Part shown: positions 57,861-64,000 of the stretch, piece by piece
Position numbering within the stretch: position 1 is the stretch's first letter
How the letters are laid out: each line of letters opens with the position of its first letter
Origin: DATLLJ01 sp035537875
GTDB taxonomy: Bacteria > Acidobacteriota > Vicinamibacteria > Vicinamibacterales > CAVVIG01
DNA: 64,000 nt
Direction of reading: 5' to 3'
NCBI GenBank assembly: GCA_035537875.1
Contig: DATLLJ010000072.1
Span: forward strand, 61,463 to 125,462
Notes under the pieces: generated by a model
What the model was told of the DNA's origin: nothing
What the model saw: the letters and a program-made list of their open reading frames with translations, nothing else
The model's database searches: none
Translations under genes and position numbers: made by a program

Positions 57861-59357
57861 ATGGGCACGATGGACATGACTTCTCCGTCCCGAGCGGTCG
57901 GCCTGACGGATCCCCACCTCTTTCGCGAGGCGTGTTACATCGACGGCGCCTGGGTCGGCGCCCTCTCGGGCGCGACGATCGCGGTTGACAACCCCGCGAC
58001 CGGCGACGTTATCGGCACCGTTCCACGCCTCGGCGTCGCCGAAACGCGCGGCGCCATCGACGCGGCCGCCCGCGCGTTTCCGGCCTGGCGCAGGAAAACG
58101 GCCAGGGAACGCGCCGCGGTCCTGCGACGCTGGTTCGAACTGCTGCTGGAAAACCAGGAAGATCTCGCCCGCCTCATGACGATGGAGCAGGGCAAGCCGC
58201 TCGCCGAGTCACGGGGGGAAGTCGTCTACGGCGCATCCTTCCTCGAGTGGTTCGGCGAGGAGGCCAAGCGCGTCTACGGCGACACGATACCGGGCCACCA
58301 GCGCGACAAGCGCATCCTCGTCACCAAAGAACCAGTAGGCGTTGCCGCCTGCATCACGCCGTGGAACTTTCCGATCGCCATGATCACCCGCAAGGCGGGC
58401 CCGGCCATCGCCGCCGGTTGTACGGTCGTGCTGAAACCAGCTTCGCAGACGCCGTTCTGCGCGCTGGCGCTCGCCGAGTTGTCGGAACGCGCCGGGCTTC
58501 CGAAAGGCGTGCTGAACGTCGTCACCGGGCCGGCCGTCGACATCGGAGGCGAGCTGACGTCGAACCCCAAGGTCAGGAAGCTGTCGTTCACCGGTTCCAC
58601 CGAAGTCGGCAAGTCGCTCATGGCGCAGGTGGCGGGAACCGTCAAACGCCTCTCTCTGGAGCTTGGTGGAAACGCGCCTTTCATCGTGTTCGACGATGCC
58701 GATTTGGATGCCGCGGTGACCGGCGCCGTCGCATCGAAGTACCGGAACTCAGGGCAGACGTGTGTGTGCGCGAATCGCTTTCTCGTTCAAAGCGGCGTGT
58801 ACGATCGGTTCACTGCGAAGCTGACCGAAGCGGTCCAGAAATTGAACCCGGCCCCGGGCCTCGAGCCTGAGTCCACACAGGGCCCGTTGATCGACGATCG
58901 CGCGGTGGAGAAGGTGGAACAGCACATCAACGACGCGTTGACGAAGGGCGCCCGGCTCGTGGCGGGCGGTCATCGACACGCGCGCGGCGGACGGTTTTTC
59001 GAGCCCACGGTGCTCACCGAGGTCACGCCTGAGATGGTGCTCGCCCGCGAGGAGACCTTCGGGCCCGTGGCGCCTCTTTTCCGCTTCACGACCGAGGAAG
59101 AGGCCATCCGTCTGGCCAACGACACGGAGTTCGGACTGGCGGCGTACTTTTACGGACGCGACGTCGGGCGCATCTTTCGGGTGGCCGAAGCCCTCGAATA
59201 CGGCATCATCGGCATCAATACGGGCCTGATCTCGACCGAGGTCGCACCGTTCGGCGGCGTCAAGGAGTCGGGCCTCGGCAGGGAAGGGTCGAAGTACGGC
59301 ATCGAGGAATTCCTCGAGATCAAGTACTTGTGTCTGGGCGGCATCGGGGGCGACTAA
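57861..59357 (+). CDS. gabD: Succinate-semialdehyde dehydrogenase family protein
   Basis: The 498-residue aldehyde dehydrogenase has ITPWNFPIAMITRKAGPAIA (NAD binding), SFTGSTEVGKSLM, SLELGGNAPFIVF (catalytic Glu) and NSGQTCVCANR (catalytic Cys with the adjacent Cys typical of GabD). FGLAAYFYGRDVGR and EVAPFGGVKESGLGREGS are the GabD-type C-terminus. It oxidises succinate semialdehyde to succinate in the GABA shunt. Closely related semialdehydes cannot be excluded. The VWFA-related genes follow after 9 bp, so transcription is joint although the functional link is unclear. Confidence 0.88.
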   Translation: MGTMDMTSPSRAVGLTDPHLFREACYIDGAWVGALSGATIAVDNPATGDVIGTVPRLGVAETRGAIDAAARAFPAWRRKTARERAAVLRRWFELLLENQEDLARLMTMEQGKPLAESRGEVVYGASFLEWFGEEAKRVYGDTIPGHQRDKRILVTKEPVGVAACITPWNFPIAMITRKAGPAIAAGCTVVLKPASQTPFCALALAELSERAGLPKGVLNVVTGPAVDIGGELTSNPKVRKLSFTGSTEVGKSLMAQVAGTVKRLSLELGGNAPFIVFDDADLDAAVTGAVASKYRNSGQTCVCANRFLVQSGVYDRFTAKLTEAVQKLNPAPGLEPESTQGPLIDDRAVEKVEQHINDALTKGARLVAGGHRHARGGRFFEPTVLTEVTPEMVLAREETFGPVAPLFRFTTEEEAIRLANDTEFGLAAYFYGRDVGRIFRVAEALEYGIIGINTGLISTEVAPFGGVKESGLGREGSKYGIEEFLEIKYLCLGGIGGD

Positions 59358-59366
59358 GATAAGACC

Positions 59367-61361
59367 ATGGGTAAAATGCGTTGGAGAGGGGCCGCTCTCG
59401 GCCTCGTTCTGATCGCGGTGAGCGGCGTCGGCCATGCGCAGCAGGAGCCTGCTCAACAGGACCCCGCTGCTCAGCAGCCGCCGGTCTTTCGAACGGGCAT
59501 CAACGTCGTCCGCGTGGACGTGATCGTGACCGACAGCAAGACCGGTCAGCTAGTGACCGACCTCAAGCAGAGTGACTTCGAGGTCACCGAAAACAACGCG
59601 CCGCAGACCGTCGACACGTTCAGGCTGGTCAAGCTGGACGGCGGAGTCACGGATATCGATCGCCCCCGGGAAATCCGGTCCGACAGCACCGAGGAACTGG
59701 AAGCGGCGCGCGACGACGTGCGGTTGTTCGCGATCTTTCTCGACGACTATCACACGCGCCGCGGCGCGAGCATCACGGTTCGCGAGCCCATCGCTCAGTT
59801 CATTTCAACCCTGGGTCCGACCGACATGATCGGGATCATGTATCCGCTGCAGCCGGTCTCGTCGGTGCGCATGACGCGCGATCACGGGCGCATCATGCAG
59901 GCGCTGAATACATTCGTGGGGCGCAAGGGCGACTACGAGCCGCGCAACGCGAGCGAAGCGCAGTACGCGAACTACCCGGCCGAAGAGGTCGAGCGGATTC
60001 GCAACCAGATATCGCTGTCGGCGCTCGAGAGCCTTATCAACCACATGGGCTCGCTCAAGGAAGGCCGCAAGGCGCTGATCCTGATCAGCGAGGGGTACAG
60101 CAACACGCTGCCGCCGCAACTGCGTGATCCTGTCGCGTCGCTGCCGGGACTCGAGAATCCCAATCGTGACAATCCGGACGCGGCCGTCAACAACCCGCGC
60201 GAGGACAGCCGCACGTTCTTTTCTGACAGCCAGCTGTCTCTGTCGCTGCGCGAGGTGTGGAGTCTCGCCAACAAGAACAACGTCGCGATTTACGCAGTCG
60301 ATCCGCGCGGGCTTCCGGTCTCCGAGTTCGACCTGAGTCAGCCCGCGGTGAACACGGTAACCGATCGCCAGTACCTCAACTCCTCCATGGACACGCTGCG
60401 AACGCTCGCGGCCGAAACTGACGGCCGCGCGATCGTCAACCGAAACGACCTCGCCGTCGGGATGAGCCAGGTCGTCCGCGACACGAGCGGGTACTACCTG
60501 CTCGGCTACAACTCGAATCAGGCGCCCTCGGACGGGAAGTTCCACGAGATCAAGGTTCGGGTCAACCGCCCGGGCGTTCAGGTTCGCGCGAGGCGGGGAT
60601 ACTGGGCGCTGACGGTTCAGGACGTGGCCCGTGCGACCGCCCCGAAGGCCGAGACGCCCGCCGCTCTCAACAACGCGCTGGCATCCATCGCGGTCCCAGC
60701 GGCTTCGTACAACCTCGTGCGAACGTGGATGGGGACGTCTCGCGGTGCGGACGGCAAGACCAAGGTGACGTTCGTCTGGGAACCTGCCCCCCGAGCGTCC
60801 GACCCGAGAAGCGAGGCGCCCACCGGCATCATGCTGATGGCAGCCGGCGCGGATGGTGACCCGTACTTCCGCGGTCGAACGAAGGACTCCCGTGTGACGT
60901 TCGACGCCCCACCCGGCACCATTCAACTTCGCGTGTCGGTCGAGGGAAGCGCGTCGCAGGTTCTCGATACCGTCAACCGGGACTTCGCCGTGCCCGATCT
61001 GTCGGCCGCCGACACGATCGTCGGCACACCGCAGGTATTCCGGGCGAGAACGGCGCGCGACTATCAACAGGTCAAGGGCGACGCTAACGCGGTGCCGACG
61101 GCAACCCGCGAGTTCTCGCGAACCGAGCGCCTGCTCGTTCGCGTACCCGCCTACGGCCCGGGCAACACGACGCCGGCGTTGACGGCGCGGCTGCTCAATC
61201 GCACGGGGCAGCCGATGAACGACGTCAAGGTCGGGCCGTCGACGGCGCCTGAATGCCAGGAAGTCGAGCTCCAGCTGGCGGGACTGGCGCCGGGCGACTA
61301 TGTTCTCGAATTCAGGGCGGGCGACGTTCAAGAGCTCGTCGGCTTCCGTGTCACCCCGTAG
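59367..61361 (+). CDS. VWFA-related acidobacterial secreted protein (first of two)
   Basis: The 664-residue protein has a signal peptide (to GHAQ), a Gln/Pro linker and an N-terminal beta domain (VVRVDVIVTDSKTGQLVTDL, KQSDFEVTENNAPQTV). The VWFA-like part follows with LFAIFLDDYHTRRGASITVR, DMIGIMYPLQPVSSV and IYAVDPRGLPVSEF. The MIDAS Asp-x-Ser-x-Ser is altered (L-D-D-Y-H). This arrangement is the acidobacteria-expanded VWFA-related family. The C-terminal half is beta-rich and repeated in style (TVNRDFAVPDLS). Role: extracytoplasmic, unknown. Confidence 0.88.
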   Translation: MGKMRWRGAALGLVLIAVSGVGHAQQEPAQQDPAAQQPPVFRTGINVVRVDVIVTDSKTGQLVTDLKQSDFEVTENNAPQTVDTFRLVKLDGGVTDIDRPREIRSDSTEELEAARDDVRLFAIFLDDYHTRRGASITVREPIAQFISTLGPTDMIGIMYPLQPVSSVRMTRDHGRIMQALNTFVGRKGDYEPRNASEAQYANYPAEEVERIRNQISLSALESLINHMGSLKEGRKALILISEGYSNTLPPQLRDPVASLPGLENPNRDNPDAAVNNPREDSRTFFSDSQLSLSLREVWSLANKNNVAIYAVDPRGLPVSEFDLSQPAVNTVTDRQYLNSSMDTLRTLAAETDGRAIVNRNDLAVGMSQVVRDTSGYYLLGYNSNQAPSDGKFHEIKVRVNRPGVQVRARRGYWALTVQDVARATAPKAETPAALNNALASIAVPAASYNLVRTWMGTSRGADGKTKVTFVWEPAPRASDPRSEAPTGIMLMAAGADGDPYFRGRTKDSRVTFDAPPGTIQLRVSVEGSASQVLDTVNRDFAVPDLSAADTIVGTPQVFRARTARDYQQVKGDANAVPTATREFSRTERLLVRVPAYGPGNTTPALTARLLNRTGQPMNDVKVGPSTAPECQEVELQLAGLAPGDYVLEFRAGDVQELVGFRVTP

Positions 61362-63126
61362 CGCCGTCGCGATAGCGGTTCTGGCCTGTGTGGCCGCCGC
61401 TTCGTTGGAACGCATCGGTCCGTTCACCATTTCCTCAACGCTTCACGCACAGGAGGACCGCGCTCTTCCTCGCATCCGCATCGACGCGATCGCCGTAGAC
61501 CGGCGGGGAGCGGTCGTGCGTACGCTCGCTCCGAGCGACTTCGAGGTTCAGGAAGGAGAGACGGCGGTGACGCTCGACGAGGCACGCTTCGTCGAGGACG
61601 ACGCGCGGGCGATAGGCATCTACCTCGACGAATACCACATCACGGCCGGTCCGAATGCCGATCGCGCGCGCGATGCGCTTCTTCAGGTTGTCGAGCGCGA
61701 CCTCGGTCCGAACGACGTGGTGATTGTCATGAAACCGCTCGATTCGCTTTTCACCCTTCAGCCGGCCGCGAGCCTCGCCGACGTCCGCAGCGCGGTTGCG
61801 ACGCTCCAGGGGAGGAAGGGAGACCTTGCGCCGCAAACGGATTACGAGCGGACCTACATGTCGGGTACATCCGATCGGATTGAGGCGGCGCGAGCACAGG
61901 TCGCGGTATCGGCCCTCAACGCGCTGGCGGTCCGGCTGAGTTCGTTGAACGATCGGCGGAAGACGCTGCTGGTGGTCACCGAAGGACTGGATCCCTCGCC
62001 GACGCGTCGTGGTCAGGAGTTCCTGGCCACGGTCGACTCGGTCACCCGCTCCGCGAATCGCGGTCACGTGTCGATTTATCCGATCGATCCGCAACCGATC
62101 GAAGGCCGAACAGCCGCGAGCCCCGTTCTCGGGCTCGCTGACGCCACCAGGGGGCAGATCGTGACGACCACGTCCACCGGCGATCTGACCGCACCTATCA
62201 GGGCAGCCCTGGCCGACGCGAGCAAATACTACCTGTTGACCTACAGGAGAGCGCTCGACGAAAGCGGCAGGTTCCACCCTGTCCAGGTGAAGGTCAAACA
62301 GCCGGGTGTACAGGTGCGTGCGCGAGCCGGGTATTGGGCGCCCTCGGTCAGCGACCGTCTCGGAGCGGAGCTGGTCGCGCTGGCGAACCGGCCGGCGCCG
62401 CCGGTTCGGGTCGAGCCGATGCGCCGCAACAGCCCGCTCATCCGACCGTGGTTCGGCCTTTCGCTCACCGACGCGGGCCGGATGCGCGTGACGTTCGTGT
62501 GGGAGCCGACCCCGGGTATGCCCGGTGCCGCCACGTCGCTGACGGCGGCCCGACTCGAACTGACCGTGCTTGGCGACAACGACAAGATCGTCTTTCAGGG
62601 TCCGGTCTTGCCGACCGGACCGGTCGTGACGAAAGGCGCCGAACCCTCGAGTGCGGTGTTCGAGACAGAGCCCGGTCGCCTGAAGCTGCGCATGAAGATT
62701 GAAGACGCCACGCGCCGTCAGATCGATTCCGACGTCCGTGACCTCGAGGTCCGCGATGTCCGTGGGAAGGTGACGATTGGGACTCCGGAATTCCTGCGGG
62801 CACGGAACGCGCTCGAACTCCGGGCGCTTCACAACAATCCGGACGCTGTCCCGGTATCGTCTCGCGAGTTCAGCCGCTCGGAACGCCTTCTGATCAGGTT
62901 TCCTGCCTACGCTCCGGGCGGCGCCGAGGTGTCGCTGTCAGCGCGGCTCCTGAACTTCGCCGGCCAGCCGATGCGCACGCTCAACGTCCAGGTAGGACGA
63001 GGGGATCAGCGCGAAATCGAGGTTTCGCTGGCCGGATTGGCCAGCGGGGAGTATCTGCTGGAGCTGGCCGCCACGAGCAGTGCGGGACAGATCACCGAGA
63101 GAGTCAGCTTCAGGGTCACAACGTAG
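61348..63126 (+). CDS. VWFA-related acidobacterial secreted protein (second of two)
   Basis: GTG 61348 overlaps the end of the first VWFA gene by 14 bases and starts a signal peptide (SPRSAVAIAVLACVAAA). The product has about 592 residues and parallels the first one throughout: RIRIDAIAVDRRGAVVRTLA, PSDFEVQEGE, IGIYLDEYHITAGPNADRAR, NDVVIVMKPLDSLF and the shared VKQPGVQVRARAGYWAP segment. The two are tandem duplicates. The longer frame from 61300 would begin inside the upstream gene without a signal peptide. Confidence 0.88.
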   Translation: MSPRSAVAIAVLACVAAASLERIGPFTISSTLHAQEDRALPRIRIDAIAVDRRGAVVRTLAPSDFEVQEGETAVTLDEARFVEDDARAIGIYLDEYHITAGPNADRARDALLQVVERDLGPNDVVIVMKPLDSLFTLQPAASLADVRSAVATLQGRKGDLAPQTDYERTYMSGTSDRIEAARAQVAVSALNALAVRLSSLNDRRKTLLVVTEGLDPSPTRRGQEFLATVDSVTRSANRGHVSIYPIDPQPIEGRTAASPVLGLADATRGQIVTTTSTGDLTAPIRAALADASKYYLLTYRRALDESGRFHPVQVKVKQPGVQVRARAGYWAPSVSDRLGAELVALANRPAPPVRVEPMRRNSPLIRPWFGLSLTDAGRMRVTFVWEPTPGMPGAATSLTAARLELTVLGDNDKIVFQGPVLPTGPVVTKGAEPSSAVFETEPGRLKLRMKIEDATRRQIDSDVRDLEVRDVRGKVTIGTPEFLRARNALELRALHNNPDAVPVSSREFSRSERLLIRFPAYAPGGAEVSLSARLLNFAGQPMRTLNVQVGRGDQREIEVSLAGLASGEYLLELAATSSAGQITERVSFRVTT

Positions 63127-63166
63127 AGGCCAGGGGCTAGAGGTTGGAGGCTGGGGGCTGGAAGCC
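63127..63166. repeat. Degenerate short G-rich tandem repeat
   Basis: Immediately after the VWFA stop the sequence consists of variants of the unit GGCT(A/G)G/AGG, e.g. GGGGCTAGAGG, TTGGAGG and CTGGGGGCTGG. Such low-complexity stretches are common between genes in environmental Acidobacteria and can cause misassembly. It adjoins the truncated end of the GNAT remnant. Confidence 0.6.
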
Positions 63167-63169
63167 ATC

Positions 63170-63346
63170 TCATAAACCTCGCAACAGAATGAGGCAGCAG
63201 GGCAGCCGCGGCGAAGGGCCCGCCAGGAACGACTCCAGTCGTTCCGCGTGACCAGCGGCGTCGAACGAACTTCGCTCGTATGCCGCATGCACCTGGCACA
63301 ACGCTGAGATGGTCGACGCGTCGTTCGCCCGTGCCAGCCGGATCAC
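63170..63346 (-). pseudogene. N-terminal remnant of a GNAT acetyltransferase
   Basis: GTG 63346 overlaps the rhodanese stop (GTGA) and starts IRLARANDASTISALCQVHA followed by AYERSSFDAAGHAERLESFL and AGPSPRLPCCLIL. This is the opening of a GNAT fold (R-x-A-x-x-x-D-x-x-x-I-x-x-L-x-x-x-H-A-x-Y-E). The acetyl-CoA-binding half is missing; the frame ends after 58 codons, next to the G-rich repeat at 63127. The coupled start shows it was an operon partner of the rhodanese. Confidence 0.6.
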
Positions 63347-63717
63347 GAGGCTCGGTCGGGGACCCGTTCTACGCTGGTGACCAGCGTGAAGCCGTCGTCC
63401 ACCCATCCGGTGACGCCTCCTATCATCATCTTGACGGGCCGCCCCTGTCGGGCGAGCCGCACGGCGGCCTTGTTCGCACCGTTGCAGTGCGGTCCGTTGC
63501 AATAGACGACGAACAGCGTATCCTTCGGGAATGCTGCCATTCGCGACTCAGTGATCTTGCCGTGCGGGATGTTGATGGTGCCTTGTACATGGCCCTCCGA
63601 GAACGAGGCAGGGCCCCGGACATCGACGAGCACAAAGTCGGGTCCGGGAGCCTTCATGCTCTCGTGCACATCCCAACAATCTGTTTCGAAGGCCAACATC
63701 TCCTCGAAGTGGCGCAA
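63343..63717 (-). CDS. Rhodanese-like protein, N-terminus frameshifted
   Basis: The frame contains a rhodanese domain: HESMKAPGPDFVLVDVRGPA, FSEGHVQGTINIPHGKITE, FVVYCNGPHCNGANKAAVRL (active-site Cys loop C-N-G-P-H-C) and KMMIGGVTGWVDDGF. It would transfer sulfane sulfur or act as a redox/sulfur sensor. In-frame starts are poor (TTG 63717, which lacks a Shine-Dalgarno). An ATG at 63764 with AGGAGG upstream lies one base out of frame, and MSSLVTEVPAAPPTS read from it joins the domain after a single-base change near 63715-63725. The real gene therefore probably starts at 63764. Confidence 0.75.
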   Translation of the reverse strand: MRHFEEMLAFETDCWDVHESMKAPGPDFVLVDVRGPASFSEGHVQGTINIPHGKITESRMAAFPKDTLFVVYCNGPHCNGANKAAVRLARQGRPVKMMIGGVTGWVDDGFTLVTSVERVPDRAS

Positions 63718-63767
63718 AGCGACGTTGGCGGTGCGGCTGGTACTTCAGTGACCAGTGAGCTCATGGG

Positions 63768-63774
63768 TCCTCCT
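63768..63774 (-). promoter_or_regulatory. Strong Shine-Dalgarno for the rhodanese start at 63764
   Basis: On the minus strand AGGAGGA stands 3 bases before ATG 63764-63762. Read from this ATG the frame runs MSSLVTEVPAAPPTS and is lost after about 15 codons. This decides the likely true start of the rhodanese gene and reveals the frameshift between it and the domain. Confidence 0.6.
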
Positions 63775-64000
63775 GAACATAGGGCTCAGTTATTGTGGAA
63801 CGATAGCCATGACAGCGGAAGGTGGCGGATACGACAAACTACGGTAAGATTCCGCCAGAACGATGGGGCGCTTCACCTGCTGGAGCTCGAACTCGTGGAG
63901 CCGGAACTATTCTTCCGACTGGATGCCTCGATTGGGGCGTACATCGGATGAAGACTCCGGAGGAATGGGAGAACAGTGTTGTAACCGGCCCGAGCACGAG
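63775..64000. other. Right window edge, no gene assigned
   Basis: Short plus-strand frames open to the window end begin at ATG 63863 and ATG 63948. One or the other could be the start of a gene divergent from the rhodanese, but no ribosome binding site or family motif supports either within the few codons visible. Confidence 0.3.

Noticed and set aside
59805..61430. 541-codon minus-strand frame over the first VWFA gene
   Set aside because: No motifs, Arg-rich, and fully covered by a well-supported plus-strand gene.

Overview
This is a high-GC, gene-dense bacterial segment. The gene families point to Acidobacteriota, most likely a Vicinamibacteria-type soil lineage. The evidence is two tandem VWFA-related proteins of the acidobacterial type, an Oar-like TonB receptor with an N-terminal carboxypeptidase-regulatory domain, a Ser/Thr kinase with a C-terminal PD40 propeller, DUF6152, DUF4159 and SYLF proteins, and a reaction-centre-type dihaem cytochrome c. 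The heptose (HldE, GT9) and TonB genes indicate a Gram-negative envelope. The taxonomic call is inference from family content; no rRNA is present. One tRNA, Glu(TTC), is found at 56.1 kb.

Layout. 0-2.2 kb: the end of an Lgt-like membrane protein overlaps a radical SAM enzyme with the Cys pattern of the tetraether/membrane-spanning lipid synthase class. 2.3-7.1 kb: tandem paralogues of an MFS-aminopropyltransferase fusion, one with an apparent 5' frameshift. 7.2-19.7 kb: secreted and envelope proteins (SYLF, M28 peptidase, PD40, two GT87 proteins, cytochromes, DUF4159) and an exported-looking methyltransferase. 19.7-23.2 kb: a cluster of miniature regulators, including two receiver-like proteins, a catalytically degenerate NtrC-like AAA+ fragment, a J-domain protein and small zinc-ribbon or membrane proteins. 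23.2-31.3 kb: PIG-V-like mannosyltransferase, GT4, a signal-peptidase-like protein without its serine, an MmpS-like lipoprotein, carbonic anhydrase, GspE/PilB ATPase and a methyltransferase. 31.5-44.9 kb: TonB receptor, a 949-residue protein made of two copies of (7 Vgb repeats + 3 FG-GAP-like repeats), lipoproteins and an M16 peptidase. 45-53 kb: LPS-heptose genes flanked by gene remnants, then a kinase gene bracketed by an exact 40-bp direct repeat, with truncated genes abutting both repeat copies. 53-64 kb: second SYLF protein, tRNA-Glu, a putative transferase with one in-frame stop, an SSADH/VWFA/VWFA operon, and a rhodanese with an apparent frameshift followed by a GNAT remnant.

The strongest candidate for something undescribed is the 40-bp repeat at 49.5 and 52.7 kb. 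Each copy lies exactly where neighbouring genes are cut off, including a 16-codon stub of a second kinase. Next are the internally duplicated propeller protein, the degenerate mini-regulator cluster and the radical SAM gene. Broken genes are frequent (gmhA, FabH-like, GNAT, putative transferase, rhodanese, MFS copy, kinase stub). Three of them need only a single-base change to be repaired, so assembly errors must be excluded before calling them pseudogenes.
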